From NCBI GenBank assembly GCA_002066995.1, contig MWTC01000049.1, positions 1 through 64,000 of the forward strand: a DNA stretch of 64,000 nucleotides, read 5' to 3'. The first letter of the stretch is position 1. Every line of letters begins with the position of its first letter. Below, one piece after another: positions 18,652 through 26,033 of this stretch. The notes beneath the pieces were generated by a model. That model was not told where the DNA came from. It ran no database searches and saw nothing but the letters and a program-made list of their open reading frames with translations. Origin of the DNA: Sphingobacteriales bacterium UTBCD1 (GTDB taxonomy: Bacteria > Bacteroidota > Bacteroidia > Chitinophagales > Chitinophagaceae). The position numbers were made by a program, and so were the translations under genes.

Positions 18652-18794
18652 TATTACATTCGTAAAATCACTTAGTAGAAGAGCTTTCAAAATTACTTTT
18701 ATCAGAAAAAAGCGGTACTTATCATTGTATCGTGAGTTTCCAGTTTCTATTTTGTACCCAAAATCCAATAGTAGAAAACCAGAAATCTAATACC

Positions 18795-19769
18795 ATGAGA
18801 ACCCGTATTTTTAAAGTGCTTATTATTGCACTTACTGTATCATTCACTCTCGTTTCTTCACAAACTTTTTCCCAGTCTGTAGGAGTAGCAAATGGCAAAG
18901 TTGAAATCGGACTGGGTCTTGGCCCAAGCTTTTTCCTTGGCGACCTTGGCGGTACCCGGGGAATAGGAAAAACATTTATAAAAGATGTCAACTTACCATT
19001 TACAAAATTGATGAAAGGTTTATACGTGAACGTGTATCCAACCGAATGGTTGGGTTTCCGCATTGCTGCAAACCTTGGTCAATTAGAAGGAAATGACAGC
19101 ATCATTACCGATCATGGTGGTGACGAAATGTTCCGTAAGAAAAGAAACCTGAATTTCAGATCCAAACTATCCGAAGCATATATTGCCGCTGAATTGTACC
19201 CCACAGTATTTCTTGAAAAATATGATGGCCTGCTGCATAAACTCCGTCCTTATGGAGTATTTGGCATCGGCCTGTTTCACTTCAATCCACAGGGTATATA
19301 TATTGCCCCAAATGGTACCCGCAGCTGGGTAGATCTGAAGCCGCTAAGGCTGGAAGGACAGGGAATGGCTGAATATCCTGACCGCAAGCCTTATTCTCTG
19401 ACTCAATTGGAAATCCCCATGGGTTTCGGTGTTAAATACTATATTAAAGAAAATATGTACATAGGTTTTGAAATATTACATCGCAAGACTTTTACAGATT
19501 ATATTGATGATGTAAGTACAAATTATATTGACCCGGCATTGTTCAGTCATTATTTGACTCCTGCACAAGCTGTAATTGCCCAGCAATTATACTTCAGGGA
19601 AAACCTGGTAAATCCTTCAGTTAATCGTCCTTACCTTGATGAACAAAGAGGAGATCCCAAACAAAACGATGCTTACTTCTCCGGTATCCTGCGGTTTGGA
19701 TGGCGACTCGGAGGAACACCGCTGGACAAACGAATAAAAAGACAGTTAAGCTGTCCGCACTACTTTTAA
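18795..19769 (+). CDS. Outer membrane beta-barrel protein (DUF6089-like)
   Basis: A 324-residue exported protein. The ATG of MRTRIFKVLI is used so that the signal peptide (to about residue 27, LVSSQTFSQ) is N-terminal. The rest alternates amphipathic strands typical of an eight-stranded or similar barrel: VEIGLGLGPSFFLGDLGG, KGLYVNVYPTEWLGFRIAAN, LRPYGVFGIGLFHFNP, MGFGVKYYIKENMYIGFEIL, and a final strand SGILRFGWRLGG. The GDLGG start and PYxFxGxGxFxFNP block are those of Bacteroidota DUF6089 proteins. Function unknown; probably structural or a small porin. Confidence 0.78.
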   Translation: MRTRIFKVLIIALTVSFTLVSSQTFSQSVGVANGKVEIGLGLGPSFFLGDLGGTRGIGKTFIKDVNLPFTKLMKGLYVNVYPTEWLGFRIAANLGQLEGNDSIITDHGGDEMFRKKRNLNFRSKLSEAYIAAELYPTVFLEKYDGLLHKLRPYGVFGIGLFHFNPQGIYIAPNGTRSWVDLKPLRLEGQGMAEYPDRKPYSLTQLEIPMGFGVKYYIKENMYIGFEILHRKTFTDYIDDVSTNYIDPALFSHYLTPAQAVIAQQLYFRENLVNPSVNRPYLDEQRGDPKQNDAYFSGILRFGWRLGGTPLDKRIKRQLSCPHYF

Positions 19770-19788
19770 AAATCCGAACCCATACCTT

Positions 19789-20211
19789 ATGAAAACAAAA
19801 TCAATCTTTTCAAAGTTTTCCTTCTTATCCGCTAAATCGGTTGCGGTCTGCCTGTTGCTGATGCCCCCGGTAGTTTCCTTAGCAACACCAGCCAGGAAGA
19901 AAGCAGTTCTGACGAAAAACAATCCAAAAGAAGAAGTTCCGGTAAAGAAAAATAAACCGGCCTCAAAGATCAAAGCTTCAGTAAGAATTTATCCGGACCC
20001 GGTAAAAAAGGTTTTACACGTTGTAGCCCGTCATAACAATGGAAAAGAAATTGATTTTTTTGTCTTTGATCTTGAAGGAACGCTGATTGTAAATTACAAA
20101 ATGAAATCAAAAGACCATAAGCGGATCACCGGTTTACACAAGGGTTCTTATGTGTACAATGTTTTTTGCGGAGATACGCAAACCGACGGTGGCAATTTTG
20201 AAATAAAATAA
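19789..20211 (+). CDS. Small exported protein with T9SS tail-like domain
   Basis: A 140-residue exported protein. An N-terminal signal-like segment (SVAVCLLLMPPVVSLA, ending near residue 33) is followed by a Lys/Pro-rich linker. From about residue 66 it reads like the type IX secretion C-terminal sorting domain: VRIYPDPVKKVLHVV for the usual IYPNPVxxxLxI, then IDFFVFDLEGTLIVNYK, GLHKGSYVYNVF and a final NFEIK. There is no cargo domain, so it would be almost only tail. It begins 19 bases after the barrel gene. A lone tail-like fold could have another role, so the sorting interpretation is tentative. Confidence 0.68.
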   Translation: MKTKSIFSKFSFLSAKSVAVCLLLMPPVVSLATPARKKAVLTKNNPKEEVPVKKNKPASKIKASVRIYPDPVKKVLHVVARHNNGKEIDFFVFDLEGTLIVNYKMKSKDHKRITGLHKGSYVYNVFCGDTQTDGGNFEIK

Positions 20212-20240
20212 TTATTACAAACCCTAAGTATAAATGCTGT

Positions 20241-20367
20241 TCCGATAAGCGCAGGGAGCTTAATAAAATCTAATACCTGGTTTAAATCAAAACCTGATCC
20301 GTTCTCTATTGGTACTCTCATAGTATGTATGCCATTTTATTAAACACTCTCTGCTTACCTTATCGGA
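20241..20367. repeat. 127-nt imperfect inverted repeat
   Basis: Nested complementary blocks pair across this interval: TCCGATAAG (20241-20249) with CTTATCGGA (20359-20367), a 7-of-8 GCAGGGAG/CTCTCTGC pair, and TTAATAAAAT (20260-20269) with ATTTTATTAA (20334-20343). About 26 positions pair in order, with small bulges. There is no T-run after it, so it is not a standard terminator. It may be a structured RNA, a miniature inverted-repeat element or a long transcript-end structure. The remaining gap 20368-20702 shows no supported gene or signal. Confidence 0.75.
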
Positions 20368-20702
20368 CACTTTAAAGAATATTTTTCAATCACAACTTGT
20401 CTTATTACAATTTTACCCCCGAACAAAAAGACTCTGGCACTTACAGAAGAAAAAATCTTTCAGGCAGAGAAAATCCTGAAAAAAGAAAACCAAATTTTCC
20501 TGCTTCTGCAAACATTCAATTTTCCCCTGAATCACTGCTAATCCCGGGTTCTCATATTTCTGCTGACGCTGCTTGTTTCATCCCGGCCGGACCACTTCCG
20601 GAGAGGCTGTTACTAATGCGTTTATAAAATTTTCATTTAATATGTTTGATTCTAAGAAAACTATCTTATTTTAGTTTGCCTTATTTTTTATACATCCCGT
20701 TG

Positions 20703-20748
20703 ACAAACGAGGCGTATAGCCGAAAGGCCAAACAGTAGTACGTTTAAC
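20703..20748 (+). other. Possible structured leader of the YIP1 gene
   Basis: A GNRA-tetraloop hairpin GCCGAAAGGC (20719-20728) is enclosed by either CGTA/TACG (20713-20716 with 20739-20742) or AAACG/CGTTT (20705-20709 with 20741-20745). The two outer pairings are mutually exclusive. It lies 16 bases before the ATG. The stems are short, so this is a weak prediction. It matches no riboswitch class I recognise. Confidence 0.35.
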
Positions 20749-20763
20749 TAAAACAATTATTAG

Positions 20764-21441
20764 ATGGATCAGCAATCAACACAACCAGCCCCTCCGGGTC
20801 CTCCGCCACCTCAACCTCCCCGTAAGAATACAACCATTGTTGACCGGGCGAGAAATATATTAATAACACCTAAACAAGAATGGCCGGTTATTGATGCGGA
20901 ACCGGGTAATGCAGGTGCATTAATAGGTGGTTATGTTTTGCCCTTATTAAGTATTGGCGCATTAGCCAGTTTTATCGGCCAGGGTTTAATTGGCATATCC
21001 CTCGGTCCGTTTGGCGGTACCTTTGCATCAATTAAAGGCGGGCTGATAGCAGCCCTTCTATTCGTTGTATTCACTTTGGTAACTGTTTTTATTGTTGCTG
21101 CAGTTATTGATGTCCTTGCTCAATCTTTCAGTTCAGAAAAAAATTGGCCCAAGTCGCTTCAGTTGTCTGCATATTCATTAACGGCAATGTATATAGGAGC
21201 AATTTTCCTGATCTGGCCGCCATTAGGCATTATTTCCATTTTATGCAGCCTTTATTGCATTTATCAACTTTACACCGGGATTCCTGTAATGAAGAAAACT
21301 TCGGTTGATAAGCAAGTGGCTTACCTGGCAGTAATCATTATTGTCACAGCCATCTGCATTATCCTTGTAAGTATTATTCAATCCAAAATTATGCAGGAAA
21401 TAAACAGGCCCAAATTAGGATTGCCGGGATTCAGATTATAA
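20764..21441 (+). CDS. YIP1-family membrane protein
   Basis: A 225-residue membrane protein. A proline-rich cytoplasmic N-terminus (QPAPPGPPPPQPP) precedes the YIP1 signature VDRARNILITPKQEWPVIDA and five hydrophobic segments (for example LPLLSIGALASFIG, ALLFVVFTLVTVFIVAAV, IGAIFLIWPPLGIISILC, LAVIIIVTAICIILVSII). KSLQLSAYSLTAMY is also family-like. Bacterial YIP1 proteins have no settled function. The following gene encodes another small membrane protein with a C-terminal polyproline stretch and probably belongs to the same transcript. Confidence 0.82.
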   Translation: MDQQSTQPAPPGPPPPQPPRKNTTIVDRARNILITPKQEWPVIDAEPGNAGALIGGYVLPLLSIGALASFIGQGLIGISLGPFGGTFASIKGGLIAALLFVVFTLVTVFIVAAVIDVLAQSFSSEKNWPKSLQLSAYSLTAMYIGAIFLIWPPLGIISILCSLYCIYQLYTGIPVMKKTSVDKQVAYLAVIIIVTAICIILVSIIQSKIMQEINRPKLGLPGFRL

Positions 21442-21548
21442 AAAACAATTAAAACGGTCTGGACAAAGAATTTAAAGGGGCGGATGCCGAAAAGCCTGCC
21501 GGTCAGATGACAGGTAACAAGAGTAGGCGCAATCAAAAAACTAACGAC

Positions 21549-22037
21549 ATGCAAAATGTAAATCTCCACAAACAAAGACTCATTACAGTTGCTATGGCAG
21601 CGCTTGGACTAATCTTTTTGTTTCTTCCTTGGGCAACCCTTGGAGCAGGAATCGGTTCAAAAATGGGCTACGCAATTGTTGGAGGAATAATTTCCGCTAT
21701 CGCATTTGCAGGCATTATTGTGGACAGTTTAGTTCTTGGAGATAAAACAAAACCCTTTGATAAAACCGGAAAGCTGATCGCCATCATTGCTTTTGCCATT
21801 GCATTTCTTATGACGCTTATCGTAGCTTTCGGCGGTTCAGAAAAAGTATCAAATGGCGTTTTCGAGATGGAAATAAAAAGAACAGCAGGAATAGGTGTAT
21901 GGTTAACCTTGATCCTGGAAATAGCAGGTTTATTATGGATAACAGGAGTACTGGATAAACTGATGCAACAAAAGACCTCTTCATCAGGAGGATTTCCGCC
22001 TTCAGCACCGCCACCTCCCCCGCCGCCTGCCAGATAA
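21549..22037 (+). CDS. Four-helix membrane protein with C-terminal polyproline tail
   Basis: A 162-residue membrane protein that I cannot assign to a family. The start chosen is the ATG for MQNVNLHKQR. Four membrane segments are seen: AAMALGLIFLFLPW-like residues 15-30, VGGIISAIAFAGIIV, LIAIIAFAIAFLMTLIVAF and VWLTLILEIAGLLWI. The C-terminus is Ser/Gly-rich and ends in a run of prolines (PPSAPPPPPPPAR). It lies 107 bases after the YIP1 gene, whose N-terminus is also proline-rich, so the two may act together. Confidence 0.65.
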   Translation: MQNVNLHKQRLITVAMAALGLIFLFLPWATLGAGIGSKMGYAIVGGIISAIAFAGIIVDSLVLGDKTKPFDKTGKLIAIIAFAIAFLMTLIVAFGGSEKVSNGVFEMEIKRTAGIGVWLTLILEIAGLLWITGVLDKLMQQKTSSSGGFPPSAPPPPPPPAR

Positions 22038-22050
22038 ATTTATTAATATA

Positions 22051-22077
22051 AAGCACTCTTAAAACGGGTGCTTTTTT
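22051..22077. terminator. Bidirectional intrinsic terminator between convergent genes
   Basis: The stem AAGCACTC (22051-22058) pairs with GGGTGCTT (22066-22073), allowing one G-U pair, around a seven-base loop. A T-run follows on the plus strand. It ends inside the uvrA stop region. Confidence 0.75.
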
Positions 22078-24934
22078 ATTTCAGTTCTTTTTTCAAAAAT
22101 TCCGCAGTATAACTTTCCTTATTCCTGATCAACTCTTCAGGTGTTCCTTCAAATAAGATCCTGCCTCCTTCGTCACCACCTTCCGGGCCCAGGTCAATAA
22201 CATGGTCAGATACTTTGATTACATCCATATTGTGTTCGATCACCAAAACGGTATTGCCCCGATCCGCTAACTTATTCAATACATCCAGCAGGTGCCTGAT
22301 ATCTTCAAAATGTAAACCGGTAGTTGGTTCATCAAGAATGTAAAATGTTTTCCCGGTATCCCTCTTAGCTAATTCAGTAGAAAGCTTTACTCTTTGCGCC
22401 TCCCCCCCGCTCAATGTCACTGCAGATTGCCCTAATGTAATGTAACCGAGTCCTACTTCTTCCAGTACTTTGATCTTACGATACAAGTAAGGTACATTCT
22501 GAAAAAATTCCACAGCTTCTTCCACCGTCATATCCAACACATCAGCAATCGATTTTCCTTTAAAACGGATTTCCAGTGTTTCCCGGTTATACCGTTTACC
22601 ATTGCACTTTTCACAATGAACATAAACATCCGGCAGAAAATTCATTTCGATCACTCTCATTCCGCTCCCTTCACACACATCGCACCTTCCGCTTTTCACA
22701 TTAAATGAAAACCGTCCCGCATTATATCCGCGGATCTTCGCTTCAGGAACGGAAGCGAATAACATTCTTATATCTGTAAAAAAACCACAGTAAGTTGCCG
22801 GGTTGCTTCTTGGTGTTCTTCCAATTGGCGATTGATCCACTTCAATGACCTTATCAATATTCTCCAGCCCTTTTATGGATTTATATTCCAATGGAGAAGT
22901 CCTCGATTTATATACATGACTGAAAAGTACAGGGTATAAAGTTTCATTGATCAAAGTTGATTTGCCGCTACCACTTACCCCGGTCACCACTATAAATTTT
23001 CCTAAAGGGAATTTGACATCAACATTATGAAGATTGTTCCCTTTCGCCCCTTTTAATTCTATAAATTTTCCATTCCCTTTTCTTCTCTCCTTCGGAACAT
23101 CAATTTGCCTGTGCCCGTTCAGGTAACCCGAAGTAAGAGTATCCAGTTCTAATAAATGTCTGGGATTCCCTTCTGCCATTATCCTGCCGCCATAATACCC
23201 TGCCCTGGGGCCAATGTCAATTAAATGATCTGCAGAAAGCATAATATCCCTGTCATGTTCCACCACCAATACGCTATTGCCAATATCACGAAGATTTTTC
23301 AAAGATTCTATCAGCCGGTGGTTATCTCTCTGGTGCAATCCGATGGATGGTTCATCCAAAATATATGTGATACCCTGCAGTTGTGATCCAATCTGCGTGG
23401 CCAACCGTATTCTTTGAGATTCCCCCCCGCTCAAAGATTTGGAGGGCCGGTCCAGTGTGAGATAGGTCAATCCTACATCTAATAGGAACTGTAAGCGCTC
23501 CCTGATTTCTTTGAGTACGTCTTTGGCAATTGCCCTTTGTTTATTGTCAATTCGCAATTCAATCCCGTCAAACCATGCATAGAGATTATCCAAATCCATT
23601 TTGCTCAATTCTGCAATATTCTTTCCTGCTACTCTGAACCACAAGCTCTCCTTTTTCAACCTTGTACCATTACATTCTTCACAGGGTTTCAGGATCATAT
23701 AATCTTCTGCCCAGTCTCTTATATTATCACTGTAAGGATTGGCAAACCATCGCTGCAGCATGTTGACCACACCTTCAAACGGAGCTGAGGGATCATACTT
23801 CAAATTTTCAAAATCCAGGGCTTCCTGCTGGCCAACTTCATTTCCGTAAAGCATGATATTCAGCTGCTTTTCAGAAAGTCTATTTACAGGAGTATTCAGA
23901 GAAATTTTATTCTTCTTTGCCGCTTCCTGTGCCTGGCGAAATATCCAGGCATCCCGTTCCTCTCCTAATGGAGCAATACCTCCCTCATTAATGCTCAACT
24001 CCGGATCAGCGATCACTGCATCCATATTAATATGATACCTGGCACCTAATCCTTTACAAACCGGGCAGGCGCCGTATGGAGAATTGAATGAAAAAGAATT
24101 GGGTGAAGGCTCCTCATAGCTCAAACCGGTTTCTTCACACATCAGGTGTTTGGAATACTGGATCACATGATTACTTTCATTGACCAATAAAAACATCAGG
24201 TCTTTTCCGAGTTTTAATGTTTGCTGCACACTTTGGCTCAGCCTTGCTTTTAAGTCATCCGTTACCTGCAATCTGTCCACTACCAGTTCTATGTCATGAA
24301 TTTTGTACCGATCCACCTGCATCTTAGGAGTAATATCTTTTACTTCACCATCCACCCTCACTTTCAGGAAGCCTCTTTTCCTGACATCTTCAAACAATTC
24401 CCGGTAATGACCTTTTCTTCCACGAACCAATGGAGCAAGAAGTGCAATCTTTTTACTTATAAATTTTTCAAAAATATTTTCAACTATTTCTTCCTCGCTC
24501 CACTTGACCATTTTCTTACCGGTATTGTACGAATAGGCTTCCCCTATCCGTGCAAAAAGCAAACGCAGGAAATCATATATCTCGGTGACGGTGCCCACCG
24601 TTGACCGGGGATTTTTATTGGTGGTCTTCTGTTCAATTGAAATAACAGGAGATAATCCTGATATCTTGTCTACATCCGGCCTTTTCATATCGCCGATAAA
24701 CTGCCGGGCATAAGCACCAAATGTCTCCATATAACGGCGCTGGCCTTCCGCATAGATGGTATCAAATGCCAATGAAGACTTGCCGCTGCCGCTGATCCCG
24801 GTAATCACCACCAATTTATTTTTTGGAATTGAAATATCAATATTCTTCAGGTTATGCTCCCTGGCCCCGAATACATCAATCGCTTCCGGTTCTTGTAGCA
24901 AAGATTCTGTTCCGTTCTGATTACTCTTAGACAT
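22076..24934 (-). CDS. uvrA: Excinuclease ABC subunit A, first copy
   Basis: UvrA is the damage-recognition ATPase of nucleotide excision repair. The 952-residue product starts at MSKSNQNG; the open frame upstream is not conserved. It has both ABC halves: Walker [11 protein letters not shown] and [10 protein letters not shown], signatures [15 protein letters not shown] and [12 protein letters not shown], and zinc modules CPVCKG/CEECNG and CDVCEG/CEKCNG. The UvrB-interacting region is canonical (LLAPLVRGRKGHYRELFEDV, FLKVRVDGE). A second, more divergent uvrA lies at 56910. It is divergent from the gene at 25029. Confidence 0.96.
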   Translation of the reverse strand: MSKSNQNGTESLLQEPEAIDVFGAREHNLKNIDISIPKNKLVVITGISGSGKSSLAFDTIYAEGQRRYMETFGAYARQFIGDMKRPDVDKISGLSPVISIEQKTTNKNPRSTVGTVTEIYDFLRLLFARIGEAYSYNTGKKMVKWSEEEIVENIFEKFISKKIALLAPLVRGRKGHYRELFEDVRKRGFLKVRVDGEVKDITPKMQVDRYKIHDIELVVDRLQVTDDLKARLSQSVQQTLKLGKDLMFLLVNESNHVIQYSKHLMCEETGLSYEEPSPNSFSFNSPYGACPVCKGLGARYHINMDAVIADPELSINEGGIAPLGEERDAWIFRQAQEAAKKNKISLNTPVNRLSEKQLNIMLYGNEVGQQEALDFENLKYDPSAPFEGVVNMLQRWFANPYSDNIRDWAEDYMILKPCEECNGTRLKKESLWFRVAGKNIAELSKMDLDNLYAWFDGIELRIDNKQRAIAKDVLKEIRERLQFLLDVGLTYLTLDRPSKSLSGGESQRIRLATQIGSQLQGITYILDEPSIGLHQRDNHRLIESLKNLRDIGNSVLVVEHDRDIMLSADHLIDIGPRAGYYGGRIMAEGNPRHLLELDTLTSGYLNGHRQIDVPKERRKGNGKFIELKGAKGNNLHNVDVKFPLGKFIVVTGVSGSGKSTLINETLYPVLFSHVYKSRTSPLEYKSIKGLENIDKVIEVDQSPIGRTPRSNPATYCGFFTDIRMLFASVPEAKIRGYNAGRFSFNVKSGRCDVCEGSGMRVIEMNFLPDVYVHCEKCNGKRYNRETLEIRFKGKSIADVLDMTVEEAVEFFQNVPYLYRKIKVLEEVGLGYITLGQSAVTLSGGEAQRVKLSTELAKRDTGKTFYILDEPTTGLHFEDIRHLLDVLNKLADRGNTVLVIEHNMDVIKVSDHVIDLGPEGGDEGGRILFEGTPEELIRNKESYTAEFLKKELK

Positions 24935-25028
24935 AATAAAACTGAGTGAAGATAAAACAAAGCTGTCATGCATTTTGTTCACTATGTAAAATGAACCAAA
25001 TCTTTTATTTTTATCAGGAAAAAAAGGA

Positions 25029-25571
25029 ATGTTTAACTTCTTCAAAAGAAAAGAGCAATTCTTCGGTGAACGGGACAGGATCCTGATCACACAAGAAGCA
25101 AAATGGAAAACCCTTGCATCAATTTGTGAAAAGGAAAAAGATGTTGTTCTGGTTTTCTGGTTTCCCGGAACTCTCAAAACCGCACAGGATGATCTGATCT
25201 CAAAGCCGGAACTGACCGAAAGATTTCTACTGGCCGGTCAAGTACTTCAACCGCAAATTGAAGGCAAGAAAATTATAATGGCAGAACATTATCCATTAAA
25301 GCAAAAAGAAAAAGACTTTTTTGAACGAATGAAACTAACCGGGGTTGAGGTCTGGTCTGCTTTGGATGAACCGCTTTTCAAAGAGTTTGGCAGTGATAAG
25401 ATTATAATGATGATGAAACAACTGGGCATGAAAGAGGATGAAGTGATCGAACACAGTATGATCAGCAGCGCCATCAGCAATACTCAGGAAAAAATAAAGG
25501 GGAAAGTGGTCATTGATCAATCTGCCGGCTCCCAGGAAGAATGGCTTCGCAAGAATCTGAAGGCCTCCTGA
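25029..25571 (+). CDS. Conserved-looking hypothetical cytoplasmic protein
   Basis: I do not recognise this family. The 180-residue protein has no signal peptide or membrane segment. Alternating strands and helices (VVLVFWFPGTLKTAQDDL, KKIIMAEHYPLKQKEKDFFE, GVEVWSALDEPLFKEFGS, DEVIEHSMISSAISNTQEKI) suggest an alpha/beta fold, and the last 30 residues are helical and basic. It is divergent from uvrA across a 94-base gap and lies upstream of the methionine operon promoter, but shows no feature tying it to either. Confidence 0.7.
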   Translation: MFNFFKRKEQFFGERDRILITQEAKWKTLASICEKEKDVVLVFWFPGTLKTAQDDLISKPELTERFLLAGQVLQPQIEGKKIIMAEHYPLKQKEKDFFERMKLTGVEVWSALDEPLFKEFGSDKIIMMMKQLGMKEDEVIEHSMISSAISNTQEKIKGKVVIDQSAGSQEEWLRKNLKAS

Positions 25572-25624
25572 TCACCATTTTAACCGGGTTTTTTAATTAC
25601 CGCTGAAATAAATTTTCAAAAAAA

Positions 25625-25657
25625 TTTGGCTATTTAAAATAACAGCATATATCTTTG
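25625..25657 (+). promoter_or_regulatory. Promoter of the methionine operon
   Basis: TTTG (25625-25628) and TATCTTTG (25650-25657) are separated by 21 bases, matching both halves of the Bacteroidota promoter TTTG-N19-21-TAnnTTTG. The predicted transcript begins a few bases downstream, about 50 bases before the SAM riboswitch. Confidence 0.8.
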
Positions 25658-25711
25658 TCCTAATCTACCCAAAGGTGGAGCAGTTCTTTAAAACCCGATT
25701 CAGTTCGGGAA

Positions 25712-25825
25712 ACTTATCAAGAAAGGCTGAGGGAATGGCCCGATGAAGCCTTGACAACCTGTCCCGGTAATACGGGACAAGGTGCCAACTCCAACTCTGA
25801 CTAAAAGCGTCAGAGGCAGATAAGT
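25712..25825 (+). promoter_or_regulatory. SAM-I (S-box) riboswitch
   Basis: The aptamer is closed by P1, ACTTATC (25712-25718) with GATAAGT (25819-25825). The conserved core is clear: AAGAAAGGCTGAGGGAATGG, CCCGATGAAGCC, TTGACAACC, and GGTGCCAACTCC. It binds S-adenosylmethionine. The P1 3' strand runs straight into TCAGAT, which can pair with ATCTGA in the terminator stem downstream, so ligand binding (P1 formed) frees the terminator and turns the met genes off. Confidence 0.96.
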
Positions 25826-25862
25826 CAGATTAACAGCTTCGAAATATCTAATCAAAATATTG

Positions 25863-25917
25863 AAAGCTCATCTGATTTGCCTGCCTGCCGGTAGGCAGGG
25901 TCGGATGAGCTTTTTTA
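25863..25917 (+). terminator. Riboswitch-controlled intrinsic terminator
   Basis: AAAGCTCATCTGA (25863-25875) pairs over 13 positions with TCGGATGAGCTTT (25901-25913), followed by a T-run. The antiterminator partner is TCAGAT plus AGCTT at about 25825-25839. The loop contains an extra palindrome, annotated separately. Confidence 0.92.
25880..25899. repeat. Dispersed palindromic repeat inside the terminator loop
   Basis: CCTGCCTGCCGGTAGGCAGG is a 20-bp palindrome with one G-T pair. Sequences of this type are dispersed in many Bacteroidota genomes; when read through they yield the familiar false peptide LPAGRQ. Here it extends the tip of the met terminator hairpin without interrupting its stem. 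Confidence 0.75.
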
Positions 25918-26033
25918 TTTTCTTTCCTCCAGGGAAAACAAAAACTCTCCGCAGGCTCTCTCTTATTCTTTCTGATAAACGATCGTCTAAATCATTTTTT
26001 AACTATTCTGCTCCGCAGAATCAAAAAAGAGTT

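Noticed and set aside
20397..20627. 76-codon open frame in the gap before the YIP1 gene
   Set aside because: TTG start, low-complexity composition and no recognised motif or promoter.
25029..25571. SecA-like assignment for the hypothetical protein
   Set aside because: Only a vague local resemblance (AEHYPL and IEHSMI); no helicase motifs or zinc tail are present.
25860..26033. Longer N-terminus for MetB containing LPAGRQ
   Set aside because: This is translation of the terminator and its palindrome; the family N-terminus begins at 26034.
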